DNA of 64,000 nt from positions 106,817-170,816 of the forward strand of contig LSRX01000840.1 of assembly GCA_001939145.1 (NCBI GenBank). Direction: 5' to 3'. The position numbers and the translations under genes were made by a program. Shown here piece after piece: positions 19,551 to 32,050 of the stretch. Source of the DNA: Symbiodinium microadriaticum (Eukaryota > Sar > Dinophyceae > Suessiales > Symbiodiniaceae). Under the pieces are notes generated by a model that was not told where the DNA came from, made no database searches, and worked only from the letters and a program-made list of their open reading frames with translations. Each line of letters opens with the position of its first letter. Positions within the stretch are counted from its first letter, which is position 1.

Positions 19551-22500
19551 AGCATACAACCCTAAATCCTAAACCCTAAATGTCGAGCCTCGAAGAGCAG
19601 CGGCGTGCGAAACACCCTCTGAGACAAAGCCTCAGAGATACCGAGGTGGATCCCAAGCTCAAGATTACTTAAGTGTTTAGGGTTTAGGATTTAGGGTTTT
19701 GGGTCTAGGGTTTTGGGTTTTGGGTTTAGGGCTTAGGGTTTTGGGCTTTGGGCTTCGGGTTCGGTTTAGGCTTTCGGGTAGAAAAGCCAAAGGAATCAAA
19801 CCTTTATACACCCTGCATCCTAGGAGCTAGCACCAAATCGAAAACCAAACTTCAAACCACATGGGAACCATAGGATGATAATAAAAAAAACTACAGCTTT
19901 CTGCTCTAAACCCTAAACCCTAGCTGAACAAAACTCCGCCTTCAAGATTTGAAGTCGAAACACCATGTACCTGACATCGACTGTAGCTATTAGTTCCAAT
20001 TATTTCGGATTTAGGGTTCCAACTTCAAGATTTGCGGCCTAGGGTTTACGATTCAACATGCGGGGTTTAGGGTTGAGGATCCAAAATAAGGTTTAGGGTT
20101 TAGGGTTTTCCAAAATACTACAGTGATTGCAGTACCGCTACTCCTATCACTGCTTTGTTGAAGAGGCTAAGCAATCCACACTGTTCTAACCTCTTACGAC
20201 GCAACAAACTCAAATGGAGAAGCCCTGAAGCGACATCAACTGGCTGCTTAAGGTTTAGGGTTTAGGGCTACGGTCCCTTTAATGTCAAATCAATCCTAAA
20301 CCCTAAACCCAATAGAGACCTACGGTCTGAACCCCCCGAAAACCCTAAAGCTTCGCCTTATAGACGCTAGACCCGGACACCCCGACACCCTGGTGGTGTG
20401 GGGGTTGAGGGCTTTAGGCGGTTTAAGGTGGATGATTTTTCAGCGGAAAAAATAGTTGAATCCTTATAAATAAACCTAACCGCGGAGGGTGTTATAGGGT
20501 CGGTCTAGCAGTTTGAGGTGTGAGGCTGTGGGGCTCTAGATTCAGGCCGTGTGCTGTCCATTGTGCCTCTGACGTAAACTGACATGATTCTCACCGATTA
20601 GGGCGTTTAGGGTTCAGGGGAGAATAGTGCCATGCTGTGAGTTGAACATGTCGACGCGACCCTAATTACTACACCAAATCCTCCCCATAAGCCCGCATCC
20701 CTAAACCCTAAACCCTATCCCCGACAAACCTCCCCGCCGCATCGGAAAATCCTTCGATGTCCCGCTCTCTCCGAGACCCGCGCGGGGCTCATGAAAAGAA
20801 CCTCGGGCGGCGGCAAAGGCGATTTCAGAAGAGACGGGTATAATTAGAATAATTAGGGTTTTGGGGATATTCTACTCTAATTATAGTAACGAACCCCCAC
20901 AATAGTATAGGTTTGAGGCTTACGGATGTTAGAGTGTCGGCTTTGGGTTGCGGTTGAGGGTTTAGGGCTTCCGGATTCCGGAAGCCCCCTCAGGTTTAGG
21001 ATTGAACGGGAGCCCGAAACCCTACAACGTCGGTTTAGGGTTTAGGGATTAGGGCTTAGGGTGTAGGGTTTAGGGTTTCGGGAACAAGCCCAAGCCTCCG
21101 ACAGTTCGCAACTCTTGGTGTGTGCCATATATCCCAGGATCCTAGCCTACTTATTAAAGTACTTATGCTAGACTCCTCGTAGTCGCCTTTACAGCAACCT
21201 TTATAGAGCCGTGTAAAATTACATATCATTAGTATAGAAACGCCTTTGAATTGGTCCCTATATATGGAAGTACCTGGGGCACTGGCAAGAAGGGACCCAA
21301 ATGTTCCGAAGAAGAACTGCTTCGCGTCGGTGGTCATGGGGCTCATGCACACCGCCTAGGAACAAACGGAGCCTTTTTTTTGGGGAGGGGTTGGGCTGAG
21401 GGTTTACATAAGGTTTAGGGTATAGGATGGAGCTTTGCGAAGGATTGGGAGTGGGGGACGGCTGCAATATCTCCAAAAGCCAAACTCTACGACTTCTTTC
21501 TTCTTTCTTAGAGCCCTCAACTGCAAGAGGGCTTACACCCTGAAACGCGCACCCCCAAAACCCAAACCCAAACCCTAAACCCTGAACCCTAAACCATTGA
21601 TTCAGCAAGGGATCCATAGCAAAAATGCAAACAGCTACTAAGGACCGGAACCCACAAGGATTGTTCTGTGGGGAGGCTGTCGGCAACAGTGAAGTGCCTC
21701 CAGCGGAAAGTGCAGCAAACCACGAACTACTACTACATTCTGTGTGACCAACATTAGAGAATATACCTTTCTTCCCATCACTGCGTAATTACCCCGTACC
21801 TCGCCCATGGGAATCGGGTTTTAGGCTCGGGCCTTGGAAGTTGAAGTGTGTTGGGGAATTTGTAGTAGAGTTTCGCGTTCTTGGGGTCAGGAAGCTTCTC
21901 CAATGTGACAGATCAAGATCATGAACCCTAAACCCTAAATCCTAAACCCTTAGCATCGAGACTCCGCTACACAGTACACCCTCCCGGGGCCCCATCTTGG
22001 ACCAAAAAGCCCTGCAGCCCCGCACCAAAAGCCCAGTCTCTACAGCCCAAAAGCCGCAAGACAGATAAACACTCCGTAAAGTTTACGGTTTAAGTTTAAA
22101 TGTCCAGAACATGCTTCTTCGGGCATGCGATTGGGGTTGAGGTTTTATAGGACACATCGAAAGTGAAAGGATTTCCCTCTGACCGAGGCCGTGGGAATGT
22201 CGAATTTGTTGACAGTCTCGGGCTAGCTTGAAACATTGATTTAAAGGCCCAAAGAATCAGAATCAGTTCTGTTTTTTTTGGGGGTTTCCCTATTATAATT
22301 ATAGTGTAATATACCCCCAAAACCCTATTCTAAGTATTAAGGCCCCTTTCTTACTTAGATCTCTCTTTCAGTTTTAAGCCTCGTTTAGTCTGGCTGAGGG
22401 TTCGATTTGGAATTTCGGTGTGAAGGAGCTGGCAAGCATTCGGAGTTCAAGTGCTGATTAGGGCGGATTAGGGCGGCGTTGCTTGAGTCCGAAGACGCAC

Positions 22501-22681
22501 TCCTGAATTCAGATGTATCGCCTACATTAGGGTTTAGGGTTTGGGGTGTAGGCTTTAGGGGAAAAGAAAGCCCAGCGACATACGCCAGAGCAGAAGCGCA
22601 AAGCAAGCACAAGGACTCGTCGTAGCCTCCTGGCTCATTTCTGGGAGCTTCGGCTCCGCATGAATGGCACATCTTTAGGTC
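19551..22681. other. Telomeric-variant-rich, gene-free stretch
   Basis: Scattered TTTAGGG and CCCTAAA clusters of changing polarity (for example 19672-19760, 20092-20110, 21030-21080, 21560-21595, 21923-21950). A partial family F element sits at about 20840-20900 and another at 22270-22350. Minus frame 21258-21686 and others are interrupted by telomeric words and are not accepted. Confidence 0.6.
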
Positions 22682-22785
22682 TACCTATAGTCTCCATTGT
22701 AGTTCCTTTTTGGGACTACCTTTTAGGATCCTTTATATAGCATTGGTTAAACCAAAAAAAGGAACTACAATGGAGACTATAGGTA
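22682..22785 (+). mobile_element. MITE-like element, family B
   Basis: Almost perfect palindrome: TACCTATAGTCTCCATTGTA on the left, its reverse complement on the right, TA at both ends, 104 bp. Family B shares the GTTCCTTTTTGGG and GGATCC core words with family A but has different ends. A decayed copy lies near 26844-26900. Confidence 0.85.
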
Positions 22786-23086
22786 GGGGCTAGAAAGTTT
22801 AGGGATCCTCTGAGCGCCCCCACATAAACCTACTATGATATACCACCAAACTCGATATAACCTAGATCCTACGGGATCTGAATCTATAGGGTGTTTAGGG
22901 CCTGCGGATTCTCGGCATAGTCGCTCTGTAGTTCTACGATGGATTACTGGTTTAGGGTTTAGGGTTTAGTACTCCCAAGCTCAAGTTGATCATTACAGAT
23001 TCTATGACAGTAACTCAGGGTTTCTTCAGGGGTTCGGACTTCGTATGTGAGAAGTTAAGTCGCTTGGCTTTAGCGGTATAGCCATC
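22786..23086. other. Spacer
   Basis: Unique sequence with one TTTAGGG triplet at 22952. No gene seen. Confidence 0.4.
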
Positions 23087-23195
23087 AGGGTCCATGTATC
23101 CATATGAGTATACCTTGACCTTAAAGTGCCTACATAGGGACGACTTCAAAGCCCAAAGTATCTGTCATATGAAGCATTCACCCTTAGGGTCGAGT
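23087..23195 (+). mobile_element. MITE-like element, family C (decayed)
   Basis: Left end AGGGTCCATGTATCCATATG and core GTATACCTTGACCTTAAAGT match the better copies at 43287 and 44747. The right end is diverged. Confidence 0.6.
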
Positions 23196-23659
23196 GTTCT
23201 TCTGTGCTCCGAATGACAAAGCAGCGCAGCAAAGCTTCCAAGAACTCAAAACCCTGCCTTCGCCTACCTTTCATAGTGTCGAATACTTCTAGCCTAGGGC
23301 TGTGAAAGGACACCGCATTAAGCTAGATTATGATGGGTTCAGTGACCCTAAAACCCTAAACCCTAAACCCCAACCGGATTGGGGTTCTCTCTGACTTCCA
23401 TGGGTGCGGGATCCACAGCATCGCCTGCTTTTGTAGAGCTGCTGAAGAATACTATCCCCTTGTAGTCCCCACATCATCAGACCAGAAGGTCCCCCCAAAC
23501 CCTAAACCCTAAACCCCTGAGCCCTAATTCCTAAACCCTAAACCTAAACCCCTGAGCCCTGATTCCTAAACCCTAAACCCCTGATTCCTAATTCAGACAG
23601 TTTGGGGTCTCTTCGGTACCCGAATGAACGGAAGTCTGCTTTAGTTTAGGCTTAGGGTT

Positions 23660-23757
23660 GCCAAGTAATAATAATCATAATAATAATAATAACAATAACA
23701 CTAATAACACTAATAACACTAATAACAATAATAACAATAATAATAATAATAATCCCA
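23660..23757 (+). repeat. (AAT/AAC)n microsatellite
   Basis: About 30 trinucleotide units AATAAT with AACACT interruptions. Confidence 0.95.
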
Positions 23758-23816
23758 ACCTTCCTCTGAGATCGTTGGGGCGGATGGCCTTTTGCAACGT
23801 TTAGGACTTTAGGATG

Positions 23817-23925
23817 TGGGTAGCTCTCTAAATCAGGATCCCTTTTCCCTTTTCGGGTCCTTTTTATGAGGGTGCCGTACCATACTGGGGACCTGAAAAG
23901 GGACCCTGATTTAGATAACCACCCA
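23817..23925 (+). mobile_element. MITE-like element, family G
   Basis: Starts TGGGTAGCTCTCTAAATCAG and ends GATTTAGATAACCACCCA. The core GAGGGTGCCGTAC is shared by all family G copies. Confidence 0.75.
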
Positions 23926-25429
23926 AATCCTGACCCCAAAGACCAGGGATTGACCTCAACCCAATAAACAAACAACAAGGCAGCGCCGGTTTCTGCGACC
24001 CAAGCCCGGGGGGGGGGGGGCCTTAACGTCACAGAAACCGGCGGCGGTAACAACATGGTAACAAATGCCAGAAATTGAGAACTTGAGAACAACAATATCC
24101 CCATGCCCATATTTCCAACTTTCAGGGGTTAACTGCATCCCCAAACTCCACCCAGAATTGTCAACACTAGACCTGAGCGTGACACTCTTTTGCCACAATT
24201 ACATGGGCTACTCAATCCTGAGCCATAAACCTTAAAGCCCCCCAAACCCTAAACTCTTAGGCCCTAAACCCTAAACCCCTAAACCCTAAACCCTAACCCT
24301 AAACCCTAAACCCTACGTTCTAAACCCTAAACCCGAAAAGCCCGAATGCATAAAGACCTCAACATACCTACACCGACCAAAGACCCATAGCGCTAGACTC
24401 TAATCTCGCCATCACCTCGGCTTCTGCTCAACTAGATTCTACTCAGGCCAGTAAGGTAGCGGGTGGGAAGTCCGGGTCGGAACAATGCAATTTGAGACTC
24501 GTCGGCTACCCCACGGCCAACCCTGAATCAGGTTCAGGGTTTGGGGCCTCCGCAATCAGAATAGGTATAGCAGCAGTGTTTCAGTTTAGGGTTTAGGGTT
24601 TTGGGTTTAGGGTTTAGGGTTTAGGGTTTGCTAGTCACTCAGACCCCACGTTCAGCGCTCGTCTCCCCACGGCCCCCCTAGAGCGTGACAACCCCGGAAA
24701 ACCCAGGGTGAGCCTGGCAAGAAGCCCTGGTCAACGCCGCCGCTCCCGCGTCCAAGACCCCCTGATATGGGCTACAGTATACTATACTATACCGTACGGT
24801 CTAGGGTTTAGGGTGTAGGGTTTAGGGTTCTATACCATACTATACCATATTGTACCATACATGCTATACTATACTGAACCCGGTTTCGGGCTTTGGGTTG
24901 TTTGTTCCGAAGTCCGGTCTCAGGGTGTGGGGCTGTGGGCCTAAACCCTAAACTTGGGACTGACGGTGAAGCGGGTTCTAGGGATTAGGGTTTGGGGGCT
25001 TGGGGTTTAGGGTCTAGGGGTGTAGGGTTTAGGGTTGAGGGGTGTAGGGTGTTCAGGTTTAGGGCTGCATCTCAGAATGCATCTTTCAGTCCGCCTTAGA
25101 GGGTCCTGGGGCTGGCCTTGCAGTCGTCAAGGGTGTATAGGGCTTAGGGGTTTAGGGGTTAACGGGTTACGGGGTTAAGAGTTAAGGGTTTCGGGGTTTA
25201 GGGGTTTAGGGTTTTTGGGTTTAGGGGTTTAGGGTTCACGGTTGTTGGGGTCTCGGGCTCATTTTCCAAACCATGTCAACTTAGGATCAGGTCGGTTTCT
25301 ACGGCAGGTCAAAGGTGAATTTGGGTGCTCAATAAGGTTGAACCTTCGAGAAGGCACTGGCCTAGTAGTTCGGGTAACCCAGTGGTGAACATGTTGACTA
25401 GGGTTGCCGGGTACATTATACTGACAATA
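23926..25429. repeat. Telomeric arrays and spacer
   Basis: CCCTAAA array at 24240-24335 and TTTAGGG arrays at 24582-24632 and 24980-25250 (many eight-base TTTAGGGG). There is a 12-G run at 24009-24020 inside a small inverted repeat (GCCGGTTTCTG), and a TATACTATAC palindromic stretch near 24780-24870. No gene. Confidence 0.8.
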
Positions 25430-25537
25430 TTGGTGGTTCTCTAAGTTAGGGTCCCTCTTTAGGTCCCAAATATAGTACGGCACACATATAAAAAGGACCT
25501 TCGAAGGGAGCCTACCTAATTTAGAACACTACCCATA
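25430..25537 (-). mobile_element. MITE-like element, family G, reversed
   Basis: Ends TGGTGGTTCTCTAAGTTAGG and TAATTTAGAACACTACCCA. The core TATAGTACGGCAC is the reverse complement of the family word, so the copy is inverted. Confidence 0.7.
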
Positions 25538-25594
25538 TGTTAAATCATAAAGGGGCTAGGCTGACAAAAACATGGCCACGCACCCAAACCCAAG

Positions 25595-26300
25595 ACCCGT
25601 AAAGCCTAAACCCCTAAACCCAAAGCCCCAAAGCCCCTAAACCCCTAAACCCTACACCCCTAAAACCCTAAACCCATAAACCCTAAACCTCTAAACCCTA
25701 AACATTCTTATTAAGGAAGCTGCCAATACTCCAAGATCTCACTTCTCGGCTGTAGTATGATACTTTACTTTATTCATGGGGTTTCCTGTCCTGTATTTCC
25801 CAATGCCGCACACAGAGCCTCCACCACCTGGCATTGCTGCATTCAGCAGCCATGTTACCTGGGTTTAACCCTAAACCCTAAACCCTTAAACCCTAAACCC
25901 CTAAACCCTAAACCCTATAACCCTATAACCCCTAAACCCCTAAACCCTAAACCCTGAACCCCTAAACTCTAAACCCTATAACACCTAAACCCTAAACCCT
26001 AAAACCCTAAACCCCCTAAACCCTAAGCCCCTAAACCCTCGCGACAAGCTTTGGCACGGTTGGAGTCGGAACCCAAACCCGGAGGCAGCGACGAAGCTTG
26101 GAGGTTTGAGGGCTAGGTCTTTCGGGCACTCGTGGTTCAGGGTAGGGTTTAGGGTTTAGGGTTTAGGGGTTTAGGGTTTAGGGGTTTAGGGTTTAGGGCT
26201 TTAGGGTTTAGGGTTTAGGGTTTAGGGGTTTAGGGTTTAGGGGTTTAGGGTTTTAGGGTTTAGGGCTTAGGGTTTAGGGTTAGGGCTTAGGGTTTGGCGT
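25595..26300. repeat. Paired telomeric arrays, opposite polarity
   Basis: CCCTAAA units at 25600-25705 and 25860-26040, then about 130 bp of unique sequence, then TTTAGGG units at 26150-26300. Seven- and eight-base units alternate. The two blocks point toward each other. Confidence 0.9.
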
Positions 26301-26506
26301 AAGGAACCCCTAAAACCCTACGTGTTTTGGATTTCTGTTATGAGTTCTGAAAGTACGTCCTCAACAAGGTATGTGTGTACGTCCTCAACAAGGTATGTGT
26401 TTGTTGGGGAACAGGTATGCCACGATAGTATGCAGTATGATAACACCCGTCAGGCCACAAAGAATGGGTATGGGCGGGAGGCGAAGTGCATGTTGGGATT
26501 AGTTCA

Positions 26507-26632
26507 AGGGTCATGGGACTTCGTAACTAAGCTACTGAATAAAGTAACTATACTATACGTGCAACTACATAGAACCCCGATTCAGGTACTTAGAACCTAG
26601 TAATTTCCTTACTAAGTCCCATGATCCCCCAA
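26507..26632 (+). mobile_element. MITE-like element, family I
   Basis: Ends GGGTCATGGGACTTCGTAAC and the inverted-like TTACTAAGTCCCATGATCCC, about 126 bp. Related copies at 43727 and 50885, and a partial one at 57187. Confidence 0.65.
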
Positions 26633-26639
26633 GTAGAGA

Positions 26640-28083
26640 GACTCAGAGGGCCAAATCTAGGGACCACAATAGAAGCTATAATTTAGGGTTTAGGCTAAAC
26701 CCTAAGCCCTAACCCCTAAACCCTGAATCCCTGAAGGATTAATCCAAATGCCCTGCTGCACCTGAACCCTGAAACCCAACCCACACACACACACACACAC
26801 ACCCACCACGGACTGTCAGGAAGTGTCTCCGGACGCATAACTGCCTATAGTCTCCATTGTTGTAGTTCCTTCGACTTTTGGTTTAACCAATTGTACATTT
26901 GGGATCCTATAAGTTATAGTGCTTTTCTGTGCTGGTTGGTTTGAGGTTTACGTGGAGGGTTGGGGTGTTTAGTCCCAAGGGCTTGCGCCGTTAGGTTCTA
27001 CATTTAGGGCAAAGGTTCAAGAGGAAAGTGCAGGATCGGTGGGTTCAGCTGTCGCGGTTTAGCGAGTTTGAGGCCAAGCTTAGCATTGAAGATCGCCACA
27101 AATTAGCACAATGCGAAGATGCTCCCATAGCGAGCAATGTCCCAGTTGTAGCATCGACGCAAATCCTGAGCAGTCCATCTACACAAGCTCTACTTGGGGA
27201 CTTATGGTTTAGGCTTTTGGGCTTTCTTGGGGTGATGATGTTTAAGGCTTCAGGGTTGCACACTTTGAGGGTGTTGGACTGTCAGGTGGCTATGTGTATG
27301 ACTACCTGTAGCGCCAAGTCAAAGCCCTCTTGAAACACCCATGAACGTCCACATAGCTTGCAGTGCAGGTTTGGCAAAGTTGGGGTGAAGCTTTCTGGTT
27401 CGTTGCGCGAGACAGAGACAATTTCAGGAGTGAGGCAGTGCGAGTGTGTGTGTGTGTGTGTGACGGGAGAGAAAGGCTAACGGACAAGGTAAGAACAACA
27501 CTAACGATACATGTATAGATACGCTAGCTAGATTCGGCTAGGTTAGAGTATACGAGATTAGCTATGACCACACAAGACAGTCCCTACAAGAAACACAAGC
27601 TCTAACGAACCCGTTCAAGAAAGAACTGACTAACAACCCACATACGCGCCATGTGATTCTTCGAACACCCCAGAGCCTATACCCTTGACCATTTGAAACC
27701 CAAGAGTGACGAGAAACTGGATCCACTCGCCGATGCTCTTCCTGATAGAACCTTGCCGAGTTGGCATCTAGGCCTAGCCCGGGGATGGGGCTCTGGTTTT
27801 TGGGGCTCCACTAATCCTACTCGAAGGTGTAGAGGTACTGATATCTGACGATAGCCCTGAGCCAAAACAACTCACGACCTAAAGCCACATGCTTTCGATT
27901 TCACCACCTGATCCCTGCAAACAAAGCCCACAGAAACCGAACGAGAGGCTTCAATCGACTGTCCGGGGTGCATATGGACAGGGCCTCGCCCAGCATTCTG
28001 GAATAGGGGCTTTGGGATCTAAGCAGGTTGGAGGGTTGAGGGTTTGGGGTTTAGGGCCCGAAGCCCCAAAACCTAGACAAAAG
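26640..28083. other. Spacer with one doubtful ORF
   Basis: A head-to-head telomeric junction lies at 26684-26740, a CA run at 26782-26802, a decayed family B copy at 26844-26900 and a GT run at 27444-27461. Plus frame 27028-27333 (101 codons, FSEFEAKLSIEDRHKLAQCE) is protein-like in its first half. It has no neighbours or known motif, so I treat it as unproven. Confidence 0.4.
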
Positions 28084-28187
28084 CTACTGTTGATGATAGA
28101 AATCCTGCATTACCTTAAGGACCCTAGACTAGAGGAATCATGGTATATTCCTTACTATAGATAATGCAAGAATTACATGATCAAGCT
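28084..28187 (+). mobile_element. MITE-like element, family E
   Basis: CTACTGTTGATGATAGAAAT at the left and a degraded TTACATGATCAAG right end. The inner TGGTATATTCCTTACTATAG is the inverted form of the family core. Confidence 0.65.
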
Positions 28188-28218
28188 TAGGTCTCCGATG
28201 GGTTTCGGGGTTCGGCCT

Positions 28219-28378
28219 CCCAGAGAGCCCCAAAAACCCTTAAATAAGGAATATACCTTAAATCAAAATATGAAGCCCCTTATAATTTCAGCCATATTCC
28301 TTATTTAAGGATCATAGTATGAAGCCCCTTATAATTTCAGCCTTTTTGCTTATTTCAGGGGTATTGGGCTCTCTGGGC
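28219..28378 (+). mobile_element. MITE-like element, family N, with internal duplication
   Basis: Ends CCCAGAGAGCCCCAAAAACC and GGTATTGGGCTCTCTGGG. The interior holds two copies of TATGAAGCCCCTTATAATTT (about 28269 and 28318), making it about 50 bp longer than the copy at 54731. Confidence 0.75.
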
Positions 28379-28484
28379 TTGGGGTTCGGGGTCCAGAGGT
28401 TGGACCGTCGTCCCGCTCTGGAGAGTTCCGGGCCACAGGTTCTCGGGACCCAGTTTAGTAGCCGTGGGGTCCTGGTTTGGGGTT

Positions 28485-28785
28485 TTGGGGTTTAGGGGTT
28501 TAGGGGTTTAGGGTTTAGGGGTTTAGGGGTTTAGGGTTTAGGGGTTTAGGGGTTTAGGGCTTGGGGTTTAGGGGTTTAGGGTTTAGGGGTTTAGGGTTTA
28601 GGGGCGTAGGGTTTACGGTTTGGGGTTTAGGATTTAGGGGTTTACGGTTTAGGGAATTAGGCTTCACGGGTTTAGGGGTTTAGGGGTTAGGGGTTAACGG
28701 GCTTAGGGGTTTACGGTTTAGGGGTTTGGGCTTTAGGGGTTTACAGTCTAGGGGTTTAGGGGTTTAGGGGTTTAGACTTTAGGGC
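28485..28785 (+). repeat. TTTAGGGG-type array
   Basis: About 300 bp of mixed seven- and eight-base telomeric units, mostly TTTAGGGG. The right part is degenerate (TTTACGG, TTTGGGC). Confidence 0.95.
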
Positions 28786-30880
28786 CACAAGCTTCCTTTG
28801 CAACCTGCGTGTAGCAAGTGCTTTTTGAGCAGAATACACCCCCCGCGAGCAGCTGGAGCCTTGCGGTGTGGCCAAGGCGCTGATATACCAAAGCGGCAGC
28901 CAGACATACCTCAGCTGACGTCTGGCTTGGTTGCACTCACCCATTCTCCGAGTTCAGAGTCCCGTATACACTCACCAGAATCAAACCCTAAACCCTAAAC
29001 CGCTAAACCCCTAAACCCTAAACCCCTAAACCCTAAACCCCTAGAGCCAGAATCCCATGTAGCATAAACCTTGTTGGCCAACTCGGAGGGGCCCGCAGGC
29101 ACTGCAGAAAAAACACCCTCAAGCCCTGCCCAAAAATCTGGCTGGAATTGAGTCTGTGTTCCAGGAAACCCAACCATTGGATCATTTTCCAGCATACATC
29201 TTTTCCAGTTTTCTTCCTAATTGCGTTTTGACACGCAGTAAAAAGGGGCTTTCGGAAATTCGGAGCCTTTACCCGGGGGCTTCCTCTTCCTCCATGAATT
29301 CTACAAAGAACAGCATAAAGTTTGAAACGGGGGGGTGGGGTTTAGATTGGGTAGGTAGTGTCAGAGCTTAACGAGCCCTTCACAAGAAGTTCAACTTCTA
29401 CCAATGTGATGAATCAAACCCAGAGTTTCCTGGACACCCAGAATCTTGGCGGCTTAGGGCTTAGAGGGTCTAGAGTTTAGGGCTTAGAGGGTCTAGAGTT
29501 TAGGGTTTAGAGGGTTTAGGGTGTAGGGGCTTAGAGGGCTTAGGGTTTAGGGGTTAGGATTTAAGCCAAAAGCCAGCTACTCAGGCGTGCAGAAACAAGA
29601 AGAGCTGTATCCCCCCCGCCCTCCAAGCGAAGGCCGGAAACCCCAAGGCACGAAATCAAAGTGTAAGCTAGAATTGAGCTCATGATCTAGATGCTCACAG
29701 CAAATGCCCTAAACCCTAAACCCTATACCCTAAACTCTATACTGCTTAGATACCAGTGCGATGATTTGGGACAACGCAAGGGTTGAGGGTCCTGAGATGG
29801 CGAGAGCCAATGGAACACTGCTCTGTGCAGTCAGTGCTTCTTTTTGGCTTGCTTCTTCTACGGGCCCAAAGTAACGAAGAACCTAGCTGTTCAGGATGCA
29901 AGTTACTTTTCACAATGTCCGACGATGACTTGGTCAGCTAGGGTAGTCTATTGGGGTACTCACGGGCTTGAAGCTAGCTGGATCCGAGGATCTGCGTACA
30001 CAAACTTTGGTTTTGAAAGAGCTACACAATCTGGATGTTCTCGTTGACATTGCGCAGGGCCGGCTGCGTCAGCGGAAACAGCATCACAAGAAACATGACA
30101 CCTGGCAGGCAGGGTTAAGGATCTACCCGTAGCCCCAAAAACCTATCTGCTAAGGGTAAAGTTCGGGTAAAGACACTGTGATGAGTTAAGAAGGCGCCCA
30201 ACAGTCAAAAACGCTGGCATTTAGGTTGCAGGTAGGATGTACTGATGTCTGTATATCCAGGGCGGTGTCGATTGAGTGCCGGAGTGAGCAGGGCATAGTG
30301 ACAGTTGGAAACGTCGGCCGTGCACACGAACACCGTACCGTCTGCAAGGGTAGTAAGGATCCTATCACGCAGGGTCCATAATTTAGGTCCGGTCTTCTAC
30401 TGCATGTTTTTCCTACCCAACATTGAATTCTTAAGCCCCTAATCCTGGGACTGAACAACCTGCACCTCGAAACTCCAGACTATAAAGGGGGTAAAACTTA
30501 GCAAGCACCTCGCATGCCGCTGCTGTGGGGTTCAGGATCTACAGAGTTGGGCTGGGGGTTTGGGCTTGACCGAGACCCTAAACCCTGAAGTGTTTGAGGC
30601 GGCTTGAGGATCTGACTCAACGGTTGGGGTTTCGTTTCCGCCTTTGGTTGTGAGGCCTGGCTGTACGGGTAAGTAGGAATCTAGTGCCCTTTGAATAGTG
30701 TTCCTTTTGAAGGATTCCGACAAAGGGGTTGTATAAGAGTTTCCGCAAGGGTCATGTCACAAGAAAGCAGCAGTGCCCGAGTTAACAGTCTCGGCATGCC
30801 GACTTCGGGTTTTGGCATTTGGGGTCTCGTGCTTCGGGGAGTTTACGGTTCAACGGCTTAGGGTTTAGGGTTTAGGGTTT
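28786..30880. other. Gene-poor spacer
   Basis: CCCTAAA array at 28983-29043 and a TTAGAGGGTCTAGAGTTTAG variant higher-order repeat at 29455-29545. The rest is low-copy sequence in which no frame is convincing. Confidence 0.5.
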
Positions 30881-31049
30881 AGGGTTCAGGGTTTAGGGCT
30901 AGGCACTACATACACATCGCTACGATCCCCAAAACCCAACGGTAGCTCATTCATCATACGTTGCTTTGGGCCCTTAGGGCAAGGCTTTCCTGCTTCAAAG
31001 CTTCAATCTGTGAGGGCCGAAACTTTGGAACTTTGACCTCCCTAAACCC

Positions 31050-31154
31050 TACCTATAGTCTCCATTGTGGTTCCTTTTTGGGGGTTACCTTTTAGGATCC
31101 TTAGTATAAAACTGGTTAAACCACAAAAAGGAACGACAATGGAGACTACAGGTA
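31050..31154 (+). mobile_element. MITE-like element, family B
   Basis: TACCTATAGTCTCCATTGTG at the left and ACAATGGAGACTACAGGTA at the right, inside the first copy of the 671 bp duplication. Confidence 0.85.
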
Positions 31155-31285
31155 AACCCTAAATTTAAACCCCTAAACCCTAAGCCCTAAACCGCGCGAG
31201 GACTACAGTGTTGCCAGCCTGATCGGAGAGCCAAGGTGAAGTCCAGCTCCTTTGTCGGAGTGGTGGTGATTGTGTAGGGTTAGGT

Positions 31286-31379
31286 TACCCATCGGCTCCA
31301 AGGTAGTCCCTTTTTGGGATTACCTTATAGGATCCTATATATAAACCACGAAAAGGAACTACTATGGAGCCTCTGGGTA
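31286..31379 (+). mobile_element. MITE-like element, family A
   Basis: TACCCATCGGCTCCAAGGTA to ACTATGGAGCCTCTGGGTA, with the TTACCTTATAGGATCC core. Confidence 0.85.
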
Positions 31380-31720
31380 GGTTAAGGCTTCGAGGACCAA
31401 AGTTTCGAGGCCCACGGGCCCCAGAGTTGAGCCGCCATGTTTGGGTTTTAGGGTTTAGGGTTTAGGGGTTTGGTTTATTAGGGTTTAGGGTTTAGGGTTT
31501 AGGGGTTTGGTTTTTAGGGTTTAGGGGTTTAGGGTTTAGGGTTTAGGGTTTAGGGGTTAGGGTTTAGGGCTAGGCACTACATACACATCGCTACGATCCC
31601 CAAAACCCAACGGTAGCTCATTCATCATACGTTGCTTTGGGCCCTTAGGGCAAGGCTTTCCTGCTTCAAAGCTTCAATCTGTGAGGGCCGAAACTTTGGA
31701 ACTTTGACCTCCCTAAACCC

Positions 31721-31825
31721 TACCTATAGTCTCCATTGTGGTTCCTTTTTGGGGGTTACCTTTTAGGATCCTTAGTATAAAACTGGTTAAACCACAAAAA
31801 GGAACGACAATGGAGACTACAGGTA
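31721..31825 (+). mobile_element. MITE-like element, family B (duplicate)
   Basis: Second-copy equivalent of the element at 31050, identical by eye. Confidence 0.85.
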
Positions 31826-31956
31826 AACCCTAAATTTAAACCCCTAAACCCTAAGCCCTAAACCGCGCGAGGACTACAGTGTTGCCAGCCTGATCGGAGA
31901 GCCAAGGTGAAGTCCAGCTCCTTTGTCGGAGTGGTGGTGATTGTGTAGGGTTAGGT

Positions 31957-32050
31957 TACCCATCGGCTCCAAGGTAGTCCCTTTTTGGGATTACCTTATA
32001 GGATCCTATATATAAACCACGAAAAGGAACTACTATGGAGCCTCTGGGTA
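31957..32050 (+). mobile_element. MITE-like element, family A (duplicate)
   Basis: Second-copy equivalent of the element at 31286, identical by eye. Confidence 0.85.
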
